Shown: in pieces, positions 6,959 to 17,116 of the stretch
Layout: every line of letters starts with the position of its first letter
Numbering within the stretch: position 1 is the stretch's first letter
NCBI GenBank assembly: GCA_019264575.1
Contig: JAHUZV010000026.1
Coordinates: 90,845-147,385, forward strand
DNA length: 56,541 bases
Direction: 5' to 3'
Source of the DNA: Vulcanococcus sp.
GTDB lineage: Bacteria; Cyanobacteriota; Cyanobacteriia; PCC-6307; Cyanobiaceae
Program-made: the position numbers and the translations under genes
Notes under the pieces: model-generated
Database searches by the model: none
What the model saw: only the letters and a program-made list of their open reading frames with translations
Told to the model about the DNA's origin: nothing

Positions 6959-8529
6959 CAGCCGATCGGCAGGCCGGAGGCAGCCAGCGCTTTCTGCAGC
7001 ATCGGGGTGCCGGCCACGGCGCCATTGGCCCAGCCGAAGAGGGGGTTCGACAGGATGCCGCCCACGGCGGTCACCACCACACAGGAGATCAGGGCGGCGC
7101 GGAGGGGCTGCAGGCCAGTCACATTCCAGCTGACTTCCGGATAGGCCTTCACCACTTCAGAAGCCTCTTGAGGCTCCTTCACCACCATCATCTTGATCAC
7201 CGAGATGTAGTAGTAGATCGACACCACCGAGGTGAGCAGGCCCACCACCACCAGCAGGTATTGGCCATCGGCCCAGCCGGCGAAGAAGAGGTAGATCTTG
7301 CCGAAGAAGCCCAGCATCGGCGGGATGCCGCCCAGCGAGAGCAGGCAAAGGCTCAGGCCCAGGGTGATCAGCGGATCCTTCTGATAAAGACCGGCGTAAT
7401 CGCTGATCCGATCGCTGCCGGTGCGCAGCGAGAACAGGATGATGCAGGCGAAGGCGCCCAGGTTCATGAACAGGTAGGCCGCCATGTAAAGCACCATCGC
7501 GGCGTAGCCGTCTTCGGTGCCGCACACCAGCCCGATCATCACGAAGCCGGCCTGGCCGATGGAGCTGTAGGCCAGCATCCGCTTCATCGAAGTTTGGGCC
7601 AAGGCCACCACGTTGCCCAGCACCATGCTCAGGATCGCCAGCACGGTGAAGAGCAGCTTCCACTGCGCCTCGAAGGGCTCGAAGCAGCCCACCAGGATGC
7701 GCAGCGCCAGCGCAAAACCAGCCGCTTTCGAACCCACGGAGAGGAAGGCCACCACCGGAGTGGGGGAGCCTTCGTAGACATCCGGCGTCCACTGGTGGAA
7801 GGGCACTGCGGCGATCTTGAAGGCCACCGTGGAAAGCACGAACACCAGAGCCAGAGCGGCTACCGGAGAGGCGCTGGTCTGCAGGGCGAGGCCAACAGCT
7901 TCAAGGCTGGTGCTGCCGCCGGTGAGACCGTAGAGGAGCGAGGCGCCGTAGAGGAACACGGCCGCTGCGGCCGAGCCCACAAGCAGATATTTCAGTGCGG
8001 CCTCGGAGCTGCGCGCATCGCGCTTCATGTAGCCCGAGAGCAGATAGCTGGCCACCGAAAGGGTTTCCAGCGACACGAACACGCTCACCAGGTCGGTGGA
8101 GCCGCAGAGCAGCATCGCCCCGAGGGTGGCGGCCAGCAGGATCGCGGCGTATTCACCCACAGGGGTGCCGGCGCGCTCCACGTAGCGCCAGCTGATCAAC
8201 AGCGACAGCAGCGTGGACGCTGCCACCACCGCGCGGAAGGCAATGGCGAGGTTGTCGGCCAGGAACGAGCCCAGGAAGGAGGGCTCCAGTGGTGAAGCGT
8301 TCCACTGCAGAGCGAGCAGCCCCAGGGCGCTGCCCAGACCGAAGTAAGAAAAGAGAGGAACCCAGCGGGAGGCAGCTTTCTCGCCGGCCAGATCCACCAG
8401 CAGACACGCCAGCATCGCCAGAAGCACCGCTCCTTCAGGGGCCACGGCACCGGCGTTGAGCTGCAGAGACGTGATCGCACTCACCGCAGGTGCGGCGCCG
8501 GAGTCGGCGGCGGCCAGAAGAGAGAGCAC
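6958..8529 (-). CDS. ndhB: NAD(P)H-quinone oxidoreductase subunit 2 (NdhB)
   Basis: A 523-residue polytopic membrane protein of the NuoN/NdhB family, with about 14 predicted transmembrane helices. Conserved proton-channel segments are visible: [28 protein letters not shown] with its Lys and His, and [14 protein letters not shown]. It is a core membrane subunit of the cyanobacterial NDH-1 complexes, which serve respiration, cyclic electron flow around photosystem I and CO2 uptake. It is divergent from topA with 119 bases between starts, and its stop is fused to the start of the downstream ABC ATPase. Confidence 0.95.
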   Translation of the reverse strand: MLSLLAAADSGAAPAVSAITSLQLNAGAVAPEGAVLLAMLACLLVDLAGEKAASRWVPLFSYFGLGSALGLLALQWNASPLEPSFLGSFLADNLAIAFRAVVAASTLLSLLISWRYVERAGTPVGEYAAILLAATLGAMLLCGSTDLVSVFVSLETLSVASYLLSGYMKRDARSSEAALKYLLVGSAAAAVFLYGASLLYGLTGGSTSLEAVGLALQTSASPVAALALVFVLSTVAFKIAAVPFHQWTPDVYEGSPTPVVAFLSVGSKAAGFALALRILVGCFEPFEAQWKLLFTVLAILSMVLGNVVALAQTSMKRMLAYSSIGQAGFVMIGLVCGTEDGYAAMVLYMAAYLFMNLGAFACIILFSLRTGSDRISDYAGLYQKDPLITLGLSLCLLSLGGIPPMLGFFGKIYLFFAGWADGQYLLVVVGLLTSVVSIYYYISVIKMMVVKEPQEASEVVKAYPEVSWNVTGLQPLRAALISCVVVTAVGGILSNPLFGWANGAVAGTPMLQKALAASGLPIG

Positions 8530-8648
8530 AGCTGGTTCAGGGTCGCCCGTTGGCGAGGACTGTAGCCGCGCTGACGGCGGGTTTTGTCGCCGCAGCCCCG
8601 GGCTTGACCGCCGGTGCGATAAAGAGGGAAGCGGTTTACCGCCTGCCT

Positions 8649-11363
8649 GTGGCGCACACCCTCGTCATCGTTGAGAGCCCCACGAAGGCCCGCACCATCC
8701 GCGGGTTCCTTCCCAAGGACTTCAAGGTGGAAGCCTCGATGGGGCACGTGCGCGACCTGCCCAACAACGCCAGTGAGATTCCGGCCGCCCATAAAGGGGA
8801 GAAGTGGGCCAATCTCGGCGTGAACACCGCCAACAACTTCGAGCCGCTTTACGTGGTGCCGAAGGACAAGAAAAAGGTGGTGAAAGAACTCAAAGACGCC
8901 CTCAAAGGCGCCGACCAGCTGCTCCTGGCGACGGACGAAGACCGGGAAGGTGAATCGATCAGCTGGCACTTGCTGCAGCTGCTGAATCCGAAGGTGCCCG
9001 TGAAACGGATGGTGTTCCACGAGATCACCAAAGAAGCGATCGGCCGCGCCCTTGAGCAGACGCGCGAGCTCGATATGGAGCTGGTGCACGCCCAGGAAAC
9101 CCGGCGGATCCTTGATCGTCTGGTGGGCTACACCCTCTCGCCGCTGCTGTGGAAAAAGGTGGCCTGGGGCCTCAGTGCCGGCCGGGTGCAGTCGGTGGCG
9201 GTGCGGCTGCTGGTGCAGCGCGAGCGGGCGCGGCGCGCCTTCAAAAGCGGCAGCTACTGGGATCTCAAGGCCCAGCTGCAGCAGGGCAGTGCTGCTTTTG
9301 AGGCCAAGCTCACCCACCTCAAAGGCGAGCGCATCGCCGGGGGCTCCGATTTCGATGAAGCCACCGGCGGCCTGAAGGCCGGCAGCAAGGTGCGCCTGCT
9401 GGCGGAGGCCGAAGCGCGCAGCCTGCGTGAAGCGGTGCTCGCCTCACCCTGGCGCGTGGCGGCCGTGGAGGAGAAGCCCACCACCCGTAAGCCGGTGGCG
9501 CCCTTCACCACCAGCACCCTGCAGCAGGAGGCCAACCGCAAGCTGCGGCTCTCGGCCCGCGAAACAATGCGCACAGCCCAGGGCCTCTATGAGCGCGGGT
9601 TCATCACCTACATGCGCACCGACTCGGTGCACCTCAGCGATCAGGCGATCAATGCCGCTCGCAGCTGCGTGGCCGATAAATACGGCAAGGACTATCTGAG
9701 CCCTTCAGCCCGCCAGTTCTCCACCAAGGCCCGCAACGCCCAGGAAGCCCACGAAGCGATCCGCCCCGCCGGCGAAAGCTTCCGCGACCCCTCCGCCACA
9801 GGCCTCGATGGCCGTGATCTGGCCCTCTATGAGCTGATCTGGAAGCGCACGGTGGCGTCCCAGATGGCTGACGCCAAGCTCACGATGCTGAGCGTGGATC
9901 TGGAAGCTGATGGCGGCAGCCTTGGCACTGCTGCCTTCCGCGCCACCGGCAAGCGCATCGATTTCCCTGGCTTCTTCCGCGCCTACGTGGAAGGCAGCGA
10001 CGACCCCGATGCCGCCCTCGAGGGCCAGGAGGTGCTGCTGCCGTCGCTCAAAACCGGCGACAGCCCCGCCTGCAAGGGCGTGGAAGCGCTTGGCCACCAA
10101 ACCCAGCCTCCCGCCCGCTACAGCGAAGCGGCCCTGGTGAAGATGCTGGAGAAGGAGGGCATCGGCCGCCCCTCCACCTACGCCTCGATCATCGGCACGA
10201 TCGTGGATCGCGGCTACGCCACGCTGCAGAACAACGCCCTCACCCCCAGCTTCACGGCGTTCGCCGTGACGGCACTGCTGGAGGAGCACTTCCCCGATCT
10301 GGTGGACACGAGCTTCACCGCTCGCATGGAGAACACCCTCGACGAGATCTCCCACGGGCAGGTGCAATGGCTGCCCTATCTGGAGAGCTTCTACAAGGGC
10401 GACAAGGGCCTGGAAGCCCAGGTGCAGCAGCGCGAAGGCGACATCGACCCCACCGCTTCGCGCACGATCGAGCTGGAGGGGCTGCCCTGCGTGGTGCGCA
10501 TCGGCCGCTTCGGTGCCTACCTGGAAACCAAGCGGGTGGCCGACGACGGCACCGAGGAGCTGCTCAAGGCCACCCTCCCCAACGAGATCACCCCGGCCGA
10601 TCTCGATGCCGAGAAGGCCGAGCTGATCCTCAAGCAGAAGGCCGACGGCCCGGAATCCCTGGGTGAAGACCCGGAAACTGGCGATCTGGTGTATCTGCTC
10701 TTCGGCCAGTACGGGCCCTACGTGCAGCGCGGCCAGGTGAGCGATGAGAACCCCAAGCCCAAGCGCGCCTCCCTGCCGAAGGGCACCAAGCCCGAAGACC
10801 TCACCCTCGAAGACGCCCTGGGCCTGCTGCGCCTGCCGCGGCATCTGGGTGAGCACCCCGATGGCGGCAAGATCGAAGCTGGCCTCGGCCGCTTCGGCCC
10901 CTACGTGGTGCACCACAAGGGCAAAGGCGAGAAGGACTACCGCTCTCTCAAAGCCGAAGACGATGTGCTGATGGTCGGGCTGTCGCGGGCTGTGGAGCTG
11001 CTGGCCCAGCCCAAGCGCGGCCGCGGCGGTCGCACGGCCCTCAAGGACATCGGCACCCCTGAAGGGGCGGATGAAGCGATCCAGCTGTTCGACGGCCCCT
11101 ACGGCCTCTACGTGAAGCAGGGCAAGGTGAATGCCTCCCTGCCCGAGGGCACCACGGCCGACACGATCACCCTTGAACAGGCTGTTGAGCTGCTGGCGGC
11201 CAAGGCCGCTGCGGGTAAGAGCAAAGGCCGTAAGGCTGCTGGCACTGCCGCCAAGAAGCCTGCTGCGGCCAAGAAACCAGCGGCCAAGAAGGCTCCTGCC
11301 ACCACCAAAACCGGCCGCCTGCGGGCCAGTGCCGTGCGGGTGATCCGCGCCGCCGATAGCTGA
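8649..11363 (+). CDS. topA: DNA topoisomerase I
   Basis: A 904-residue type IA topoisomerase that relaxes negative supercoils. The GTG at 8649 gives the conserved start ([13 protein letters not shown]) of the Toprim domain. The acidic metal site DEDREGESI is clear, and the catalytic tyrosine is Tyr321 in [10 protein letters not shown]. The C-terminal part carries several TopA C-terminal repeat units ([36 protein letters not shown]) in place of zinc fingers. It ends in a Lys/Ala/Pro-rich tail of about 45 residues resembling a histone H1 tail, probably for DNA binding. The stop overlaps the ATG of the next lipoprotein gene (TGATG). Confidence 0.95.
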   Translation: MAHTLVIVESPTKARTIRGFLPKDFKVEASMGHVRDLPNNASEIPAAHKGEKWANLGVNTANNFEPLYVVPKDKKKVVKELKDALKGADQLLLATDEDREGESISWHLLQLLNPKVPVKRMVFHEITKEAIGRALEQTRELDMELVHAQETRRILDRLVGYTLSPLLWKKVAWGLSAGRVQSVAVRLLVQRERARRAFKSGSYWDLKAQLQQGSAAFEAKLTHLKGERIAGGSDFDEATGGLKAGSKVRLLAEAEARSLREAVLASPWRVAAVEEKPTTRKPVAPFTTSTLQQEANRKLRLSARETMRTAQGLYERGFITYMRTDSVHLSDQAINAARSCVADKYGKDYLSPSARQFSTKARNAQEAHEAIRPAGESFRDPSATGLDGRDLALYELIWKRTVASQMADAKLTMLSVDLEADGGSLGTAAFRATGKRIDFPGFFRAYVEGSDDPDAALEGQEVLLPSLKTGDSPACKGVEALGHQTQPPARYSEAALVKMLEKEGIGRPSTYASIIGTIVDRGYATLQNNALTPSFTAFAVTALLEEHFPDLVDTSFTARMENTLDEISHGQVQWLPYLESFYKGDKGLEAQVQQREGDIDPTASRTIELEGLPCVVRIGRFGAYLETKRVADDGTEELLKATLPNEITPADLDAEKAELILKQKADGPESLGEDPETGDLVYLLFGQYGPYVQRGQVSDENPKPKRASLPKGTKPEDLTLEDALGLLRLPRHLGEHPDGGKIEAGLGRFGPYVVHHKGKGEKDYRSLKAEDDVLMVGLSRAVELLAQPKRGRGGRTALKDIGTPEGADEAIQLFDGPYGLYVKQGKVNASLPEGTTADTITLEQAVELLAAKAAAGKSKGRKAAGTAAKKPAAAKKPAAKKAPATTKTGRLRASAVRVIRAADS

Positions 11364-11791
11364 TGCAGCTGCGGCGGCCGCTGGTTGTTCTGCTGCTGGC
11401 TGCCGGTGTGAGCGGCTGCAGCGGCACGCCCTTCGGCGATCAGCTCTCGCGCAGCTTTTCGCAGCCACCCGCCACCCCGGCGGCGCCCGCCGCCAAACCC
11501 GCTGCTGCCACTCCAGCGGCCAAGCCCGCTGCCCAGGCGGAGAGGCCCAAGAGCGAACCCACAATGCCCGCGGCCAAACCGGCGCCTCAAGCTCCGCCGC
11601 TCACGCCCGCTCCCTATCGGGTCACGATCAAGCTGCCGGCGGCGGATCCGTCTTCGCCGGCTGAGGCCGTGACCGACGCGCTGCGCCAGGCCGGTGTGGC
11701 GTTTGAAGTGGAAACGATTGAGCGGGTTCCCGCCGGCGGCTCTGAGACGGCCGCGCCGCTGCGCACCACCCCGGCACCACCAGCGCGATGA
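11363..11791 (+). CDS. Pro/Ala/Lys-rich lipoprotein of unknown function
   Basis: A 142-residue protein with a short hydrophobic signal and a lipobox ending at Cys19 (VSGCS), predicting a lipid-anchored envelope protein. Residues about 34-75 are a low-complexity run built from PAAKPAAATPAAK-like units, likely an extended spacer. The C-terminal half (YRVTIKLPAADPSSPAEAV) is more regular and may fold into a small domain. It is coupled to topA upstream (TGATG) and to the DUF2232 gene downstream (ATGA). No function is recognised; the downstream membrane protein is a possible partner by context only. Confidence 0.75.
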   Translation: MQLRRPLVVLLLAAGVSGCSGTPFGDQLSRSFSQPPATPAAPAAKPAAATPAAKPAAQAERPKSEPTMPAAKPAPQAPPLTPAPYRVTIKLPAADPSSPAEAVTDALRQAGVAFEVETIERVPAGGSETAAPLRTTPAPPAR

Positions 11792-12426
11792 GCCTCAGCC
11801 GGCGTCAGGCCCATCAGCTCACTGACACCGCCTATCTGGCGGCTGCCACCGCCCTGCTGTGGGTGGGGCTCTACTACCTGCCTGTGGGCGGCGCCCTGTT
11901 CCGCTTGGCCCTGCCGCTGCCCCTGGCCCTGTTGCAGCTGCGTCACAACCGCCGCTGTGCGGTGGAAGGCGTTGCCGTGTCTGCCCTGTTGCTGGTGGCC
12001 TTGATGGGTCCGGTGCGCGGGCCCCTGGTGCTGTTTCCTTACACCCTGCTCGCCCTGTGGCTGGGCTGGTGTTGGACACGGCAGCTCAGCTGGTGGATCA
12101 GCTGGGGAGTGGGGGTGTTGATCGGTGCCACCGGTTTTCTGGTGCGGGTGGCGGTGGTGTCGGTGCTGCTGGGCGAAAACCTCTGGGTGGTGATCACCAC
12201 CGCTGCGGCCCAGTTGCTGGAGCGCCTGAGCGGGCTGTTGCAGCTCGGCGGTGGGCCTGATCTCTGGCAGGTGCAGCTGCTGGCGCTGGGCCTGGTGCTG
12301 GTTCAGAACGTGATCTATGTGCTGGCCCTGCATGCGGTGGCCCTGTGGATCTTTCCCCGCCTACGCAGCCCGATCACACCGCCGCCGCCGCTGCTGCGGC
12401 CGCTGCTCGCCCTCGATCCCCTTTGA
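11788..12426 (+). CDS. DUF2232-type integral membrane protein
   Basis: A 212-residue, strongly hydrophobic protein with about six transmembrane segments, beginning MSLSRRQAHQLTDTAYLAAATALLW. The spacing of helices and the LPVGGALFRLALPLPLALLQLRH segment fit the DUF2232 (YybS-like) family common in cyanobacteria. Members are thought to be transporter-like membrane components, but no substrate is established. It overlaps the lipoprotein gene by four bases, and its TGA overlaps the TTG start of the cobT-like gene. Function remains unknown. Confidence 0.78.
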   Translation: MSLSRRQAHQLTDTAYLAAATALLWVGLYYLPVGGALFRLALPLPLALLQLRHNRRCAVEGVAVSALLLVALMGPVRGPLVLFPYTLLALWLGWCWTRQLSWWISWGVGVLIGATGFLVRVAVVSVLLGENLWVVITTAAAQLLERLSGLLQLGGGPDLWQVQLLALGLVLVQNVIYVLALHAVALWIFPRLRSPITPPPPLLRPLLALDPL

Positions 12427-13538
12427 CGCTCCAGCGCCTCAGCGGTGATCCCCGCCAGGCGGAGCGTTGGTGCGCACAGGTGGCCGGCGCTGCGGAGGCG
12501 GCCCGGGTGCTGTTGCTGCTCGCCGGCACGGCTACTGCCGCTGTACCCGCCATCTCAGCGGCGGGTGCCACACCGCAGAGTCGGCGGCTCACCGCTGCCG
12601 CGGATGCGGAGTTGCTGCTGCTCGGCCCAGCCCAGCCGCGCCCCCATGCCTTGCCACCCCTGCCGGCCGGCGTGAGCCCCGCGTTGATCGCTCGGGTGGT
12701 GGTGGAGCACCTGGGGCTGGAGCCGCTGGTGGTGGATGCCGGCGCTGCTGTGGCACCGGCAGTTCCGCATCTGCAGCTGGGGCATCGCCCCGCCCGCTGC
12801 CTCAGCACGGGGGCCGCCATCGAGCCTGAGCGGGTGCACCAGTTGCTGGCGCGCGGCCGCCGCTGGGGCCAGCAGCTCGGGCGGCTTGATCAGAGGCGGC
12901 CCCTGGTGCTGGCGGAATGCGTGCCTGGTGGCACCAGCACCGCTCAAGCGGTGCTCGAGGGCTTGGGGGTGCCGGCCGCCGGCCTGGTGAGCGGCAGCCT
13001 GCGGGAGCCTGCCCATGCCTTGAAAGCCCAGCTGGTGGCGCAGGGCTTGGCGGCGGCGGCGCTCACAACCCAGTCACCGGCTGATCTGGTGCTGGCGGCC
13101 GTTGGGGATCCGATGCAGCCCCTCGCGGCTGGGCTGGTGTTGGAGGCGGCCTTGGCCGGGGTGCCGGTGCTGTTGGCGGGCGGCAGCCAGATGGCCGCCG
13201 TTTTGGCGGTGGCGCTGGCGCTGTGCGAGCCCGAGTTGCGTCCGCAGCTGGCGGCCCGCACTGCCATCGCCACCACGGCCTGGGTGGCGGGGGAGGGCAG
13301 CAGCGATTTGGCCCTGCTGCTGGAGCAGATCGGCCAACGTTGGGGTGCTGAGCCTCTGGCCTTCGCTGCCTCGCTCCGCTTTCACGGCTGCCGTTCCCCG
13401 GAGCTGCTGGCGTTCGAGCAGGGCTACGTGAAGGAGGGCGTGGGGGCTGGCGGTCTGGCGGCGTTGTGGGAGCTCAGCGGCCGTAGCCCCGCTGCCCTGG
13501 CGGATGCCTGTGATCAGGCCTGCAGCCGGCTGGTGTGA
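12423..13538 (+). CDS. cobT: CobT-like nicotinate-nucleotide-dependent phosphoribosyltransferase
   Basis: A 371-residue protein from the TTG at 12423, which overlaps the previous stop; the frame is open further upstream but that part is an implausible Ala run. Conserved segments include PLVLAECVPGGTSTAQAVLEGLG, GDPMQPLAAGLVLEAA and VLLAGGSQMAAVLA. These match the cyanobacterial and archaeal branch of nicotinate mononucleotide-dependent phosphoribosyltransferases, which prepare the lower-ligand nucleotide for (pseudo)cobalamin. No other lower-ligand gene is adjacent, but cobM lies at 36968-37729. Closely following is a Tat-type lipoprotein on the same strand. Confidence 0.8.
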   Translation: MTLQRLSGDPRQAERWCAQVAGAAEAARVLLLLAGTATAAVPAISAAGATPQSRRLTAAADAELLLLGPAQPRPHALPPLPAGVSPALIARVVVEHLGLEPLVVDAGAAVAPAVPHLQLGHRPARCLSTGAAIEPERVHQLLARGRRWGQQLGRLDQRRPLVLAECVPGGTSTAQAVLEGLGVPAAGLVSGSLREPAHALKAQLVAQGLAAAALTTQSPADLVLAAVGDPMQPLAAGLVLEAALAGVPVLLAGGSQMAAVLAVALALCEPELRPQLAARTAIATTAWVAGEGSSDLALLLEQIGQRWGAEPLAFAASLRFHGCRSPELLAFEQGYVKEGVGAGGLAALWELSGRSPAALADACDQACSRLV

Positions 13539-13565
13539 TCAGGTTTGCCCCTTAGGGTCAGGGCC

Positions 13566-14642
13566 ATGGCCCAAGCCCCTCTGCTCTCGCGCCGCCACCT
13601 GCTGCAGCTGGCCAGCCTGGGAGGCTCGGCGCTGGCAGCTGGAGCGCTGGCCGGCTGCTCCGGAGGCGGTGATGCCGGCCAGCTGCTGAGCCTGCGCGGC
13701 CAGCTGCCCTCCGCCTGGCTCAAGGCGTTGCCCTCCAGTTGGCGCTCCCAGGTGCTGGACAGTCCGGCGGCGCTGCTGGAGCGGCTGCGCGATCCCACCT
13801 CGGCGAGCCGCTTGATCAGCCTGGGTGATGGTTGGGTGCAGCAGCTGCCGCCGGCTGAGCTCCAGCCGATCAACGCTCCAGCCCTGCTGGAGTTGCTCGA
13901 TCCGATGGCCCAGGCGCCCAGCCGCCTGTTTGCCGGACCGGATTCCGCTGCCAAGGCCTTCCCCTGGGCCTTCGGCACCTGGGTGATCCTGCTGCGCAAC
14001 CGCCCGGATCTCCTGCACCGCCAAAGCGAGGGTTGGGCGCTGTTGCTCGATACCAGCCTGAAAGGGCGTTTGGTGCTGCCCGCCAGCCCGAGGCTGCTGA
14101 TCGCCCTGGCGCAACGACAGCTCAGCCCCACCCCGGCTGCGGTTCCCTCCCCGGACGATGCCGCGTTGGTGGATCAGGTCCGCCGCCTGCATCGCCAGGC
14201 CCTCAGCCTGGAGGAAAGCCAGGGGCTCAATTTCCTGTTGGCAGGCGATGCCGATGCGGCGGTGGTCACTAGCCAGCGCGCCGTGCCCCTGCTGCAGCGC
14301 GATCCGCGGCTGACAGCCTTCCTGCCGGCCACGGGTTCACCGCTCTGGTGGCAGCTGTTGGTGCGCCAGTGGCCTGCGGGCTCCACCGCTGCGCCGCTGC
14401 CCCTGGAGTGGCTGCGCGATGGCTTGAGCTTGCCGCTGTTGGATCGTTTGCTGGCGGCCGGTTGGGTGCCGCCGCTGCCCGCTGCCCAGCTGGCAACTGC
14501 CCTGAAGCGTTGGCCAGCGCGGCTGCGGCCGTTGCTGCTTCCCCCCCCGGCGGTGCTGGAGCGTTGCACCAACCTGGAGCCGCTCAGCGCTGCGCAACGC
14601 CAAGGCTTGCAGCAGCTGTGGGATCAGGCGATGGCGGGCTAA
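13566..14642 (+). CDS. Tat-exported lipoprotein, solute-binding-protein-like
   Basis: A 358-residue protein from the ATG at 13566; an earlier start at 13545 would only lengthen the signal. The N-terminus has a twin arginine (Arg9-Arg10 in SRRHLLQLAS), a hydrophobic core and a lipobox with Cys31 (LAGCS), so a Tat-dependent lipoprotein is predicted. The mature part contains patterns of periplasmic type II binding proteins of the polyamine/iron class (FPWAFGTWVILLRN, LLAGDADAAVVTSQRAVPLL). Ligand is unknown and no permease is next to it. It follows cobT by 27 bases and faces the aldo/keto reductase tail-to-tail. Confidence 0.68.
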   Translation: MAQAPLLSRRHLLQLASLGGSALAAGALAGCSGGGDAGQLLSLRGQLPSAWLKALPSSWRSQVLDSPAALLERLRDPTSASRLISLGDGWVQQLPPAELQPINAPALLELLDPMAQAPSRLFAGPDSAAKAFPWAFGTWVILLRNRPDLLHRQSEGWALLLDTSLKGRLVLPASPRLLIALAQRQLSPTPAAVPSPDDAALVDQVRRLHRQALSLEESQGLNFLLAGDADAAVVTSQRAVPLLQRDPRLTAFLPATGSPLWWQLLVRQWPAGSTAAPLPLEWLRDGLSLPLLDRLLAAGWVPPLPAAQLATALKRWPARLRPLLLPPPAVLERCTNLEPLSAAQRQGLQQLWDQAMAG

Positions 14643-14645
14643 GGC

Positions 14646-15809
14646 TCAGCCCCACAGGCGCCGCCGTGGTGCCGCCGCCAGCCGCTGGTGGGTGTCGGCC
14701 AAGAGATCGGGAATCGGCAGCTGGTGGGGGCAACGGGGCAGGCAGTCGCCGCAGCGCTGGCAGGCGCTGGCATTGAGCTCCTCCCACCAGTGGCCGGCCC
14801 GGCCGATCAGGTTGTAGCGCTCCTTGGTGAAGGTGTTCATGCCATGGCCCACGGCCAGGTTGCGCAGGCGCAGCAGCTCTGGGATCGGCACCGCGCTGGG
14901 GCAGGGCAGGCAGGCGCGGCATTGGCCGCAGGCCTCGCCTCCGAGACGCTCTCGTCCTGCCGCCTGCAGACGGCTGAGGGCGGCGTGGTGCTCGTCGCTG
15001 AGCCAGGGTGTGGCGCCGCGGAGCCTCTGGGCTAACGCCAGATCGGAGGGCTGCTCGGCACCGAGCGTGAGGGTGGAGATGCCGGCATCGAGCAGAAAGC
15101 GATAGGCGAGCTCCAAGGGATGGAAGGGCGCGCAATCCGCCAGCAGCTCTGGGGAGGGGGCATAGAGGCGTCCGCCCTTGTCGGCCGGGGAGATGGCCAG
15201 CACACCGATCCCCTCTTGCAGAGCCGCCCGGGCGATAGGAAGCCGGGTTTGATCGAACAGATGCACGTGCAAGCTGCAGAAGCTGAAGCGTCCACTGGCC
15301 AGCGCCTGCTCGATCAGGGCATTGCTGCCGTGGCTGGAAAAGCCCACCTGGCCCACCAGGTTGCTGTCGAGCGCCCAGGTGAGCAGTTCACCGCCGGCGC
15401 CCTCGAGGGCCCAGCTGAGGTGTTCGGGCCGGTTGAGGCCATGCACGGCCAGGTTGTGCAGGCGAGACAGCCCCAGCCGCTCCAGCAGTGCCCGCAGCTG
15501 ATCCTGCCCCTCTTGCAGGCTGCACCCGGGCAGCAGCTTGCTGGTGATCACCAGATCGGCATGGGCGGCGGGATCGCGAGCGCTGAGGGCGCCCAGCGCC
15601 TGCCCTAGATGGCGTTCTGCCATGCCGTAGGCCGGGGCCGTTTCCACATGGTTGATGCCCGCCGCCATAGCCGCGGCGAGCACCGCAGCCATCTGCTCGG
15701 GGCTGCCTGTGGCGCGCATCGTGCCCAGGCAGAAGGGTGAGACTGGCGCCCCGCGACCGAAGGGTCGGCGCTCAGCTGGGGGCGGCTTCACCGCCGGAGG
15801 CGTCGTCAT
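14646..15809 (-). CDS. Aldo/keto reductase with 4Fe-4S ferredoxin-like tail
   Basis: A 387-residue protein. Residues about 15-275 are an aldo/keto reductase barrel: the ETAPAYGMAERHLGQAL segment carries the catalytic tyrosine, with ITSKLLPG, GQVGFSSHG and the NADP-binding region further on. The C-terminus has two Cys clusters, Cys294/297/300/303 (CGQCRACLPCP) and Cys350/353/356/360 (CQRCGDCLPRCP), as in ferredoxin-like iron-sulphur domains fused to this family. It is probably a cytosolic oxidoreductase using NADPH and an Fe-S relay; substrate unknown. The ATG at 15809 lies inside the 3' end of the BFN gene, a 38-base overlap. Confidence 0.85.
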   Translation of the reverse strand: MTTPPAVKPPPAERRPFGRGAPVSPFCLGTMRATGSPEQMAAVLAAAMAAGINHVETAPAYGMAERHLGQALGALSARDPAAHADLVITSKLLPGCSLQEGQDQLRALLERLGLSRLHNLAVHGLNRPEHLSWALEGAGGELLTWALDSNLVGQVGFSSHGSNALIEQALASGRFSFCSLHVHLFDQTRLPIARAALQEGIGVLAISPADKGGRLYAPSPELLADCAPFHPLELAYRFLLDAGISTLTLGAEQPSDLALAQRLRGATPWLSDEHHAALSRLQAAGRERLGGEACGQCRACLPCPSAVPIPELLRLRNLAVGHGMNTFTKERYNLIGRAGHWWEELNASACQRCGDCLPRCPHQLPIPDLLADTHQRLAAAPRRRLWG

Positions 15810-16335
15810 CGCCGGCTTCCTCCTCCTCGCTGCTGTCGGTCTGGGCCTGTCGGATGTGGCGCACCAGCTCGGCGGGACTGATCCCATCGAGGAAGCGGCG
15901 GAAGTCGGCGGCATCTTCGGCATCAGCCTCGGCATCCACCGGGATCGAGGCATCGGCCACAACCTCCTCCAGCATCCAGATGCCGCTGCCGGTGCGCAGC
16001 GCCAGGGCAATGGCGTCGCTGGGGCGCGCATCGAGCTCGTGGCTGCTGCCATCGGCGCCGCTGAGCTTGAGCACGGCCCGGAAGGTGCTGTCTTCGATGG
16101 TGTGAATGATCACGCGCTGCAGTTCCAGCCCGCCCGCCTCCAGCAACTTGGCCATCAGGTCGTGGCTGAGGGGCCGGGCGGGGGCCTGATCTTTCAGCCC
16201 CGCCATGATGTTTTGGGCCTGGGCCTGGTCGATCCAGATCGGCACCTGACGGCGCCCTGAAGGATCGCGCAGCAGCACGATCGGGCTGCGGCTGGCGGCG
16301 TCGAGGGCGATGCCGGCCACGCGCATCTCAACCAT
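15772..16335 (-). CDS. Bifunctional nuclease (BFN/DUF151) family protein
   Basis: A 187-residue protein starting MVEMRVAGIALDAASRSPIVLLRD, with the BFN/DUF151 core RQVPIWIDQAQAQNIMAGL and the later ELDARPSDAIALALR, both strongly conserved. Plant members have RNase and DNase activity and act in defence or senescence; the role in cyanobacteria is not settled. The C-terminal 35 residues are acidic and Glu/Asp-rich. Its 3' end overlaps the aldo/keto reductase start and its start is divergent from ribE with 55 bases between. Confidence 0.85.
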   Translation of the reverse strand: MVEMRVAGIALDAASRSPIVLLRDPSGRRQVPIWIDQAQAQNIMAGLKDQAPARPLSHDLMAKLLEAGGLELQRVIIHTIEDSTFRAVLKLSGADGSSHELDARPSDAIALALRTGSGIWMLEEVVADASIPVDAEADAEDAADFRRFLDGISPAELVRHIRQAQTDSSEEEEAGDDDASGGEAAPS

Positions 16336-16390
16336 CGCTTGCCTGCAGACGCCCTTGCCCGATTATGGCCAGGGTTGATCGGGGCACCGC

Positions 16391-17071
16391 ATGTTCACCG
16401 GGCTGGTGCAGGCCGTCGGGCAGTTGCAGCGTTGGAGCGGTGGCGTGGAACTGCTGGTGTCGGCTGAGTCGGGGCTCGATCCAGCCGCCCTGGCCCTCGG
16501 CGACAGCGTGGCCGTGGATGGGGTGTGCCTCACGGTGACCCAGCGCTCAGCCCACGGCTTCAAGGCGGATGTGAGTGAGGAAACGCTGGCCCGCACCACC
16601 CTCGCCGTCAAGGCCGATCGCCGCGGCTGGGTGAATCTCGAGCCCGCCCTGCGCCTGGCCGACCGGCTTGGTGGTCATTTGGTGAGTGGGCACGTGGATG
16701 GGCAGGGCACCGTGGTGGCCGTGGAGCAGCAACCGGCCTCCTGGCGGCTGGTGCTGCGCTGGAACAACCCCGCCTACGGGCGCTACGTGTGTGAGAAGGC
16801 CAGCGTGGCCGTTGATGGCATCAGCCTCACCGTGGCTGACTGCAGTGCCGATGGGGCGGAGTTCTGGATCGCGGTGATCCCCCACACCTGGAGCTCCACC
16901 ACCCTGCAGCAGTTGCGGGTGGGTGATGCGGTGAATCTCGAGGCTGATCTGCTGGCGAAATACACCGAACGGCTCCTGGCCTGGCGCGCTCAGCCCGGGG
17001 AGTCGTCCGGTTCTAGCCGTTCCGAGGGCACCATCACCCCTGGCTGGCTGGCGGAACACGGCTGGAGCTGA
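16391..17071 (+). CDS. ribE: Riboflavin synthase, alpha chain
   Basis: A 226-residue protein with the invariant N-terminus MFTGLVQAVG and two tandem lumazine-binding repeats (about 1-97 and 98-200). The repeats are marked by GDSVAVDGVCLTV and VAVDGISLTVADC, and by HLVSGHVDGQGTV at the repeat boundary. It dismutates two molecules of 6,7-dimethyl-8-ribityllumazine to riboflavin, the last step of flavin biosynthesis. Length is close to the usual 200-220 with a short Ser/Gly tail. No FMN riboswitch is seen in the 55 bases upstream. Confidence 0.95.
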   Translation: MFTGLVQAVGQLQRWSGGVELLVSAESGLDPAALALGDSVAVDGVCLTVTQRSAHGFKADVSEETLARTTLAVKADRRGWVNLEPALRLADRLGGHLVSGHVDGQGTVVAVEQQPASWRLVLRWNNPAYGRYVCEKASVAVDGISLTVADCSADGAEFWIAVIPHTWSSTTLQQLRVGDAVNLEADLLAKYTERLLAWRAQPGESSGSSRSEGTITPGWLAEHGWS

Positions 17072-17116
17072 CGTTCCCCTCGGCCATGTCTACCGTCCGG
17101 TAGCCGATCTTTCTCT

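Noticed and set aside
8530..8648. TTGACC at 8604 as a topA promoter -35 box
   Set aside because: No -10 element at suitable spacing could be found.
9705..11564. Long open frame on the minus strand opposite topA
   Set aside because: It is the complement of a high-GC gene; the translation is rich in His, Gln, Gly and Leu with no family motif, while topA on the other strand is certain.
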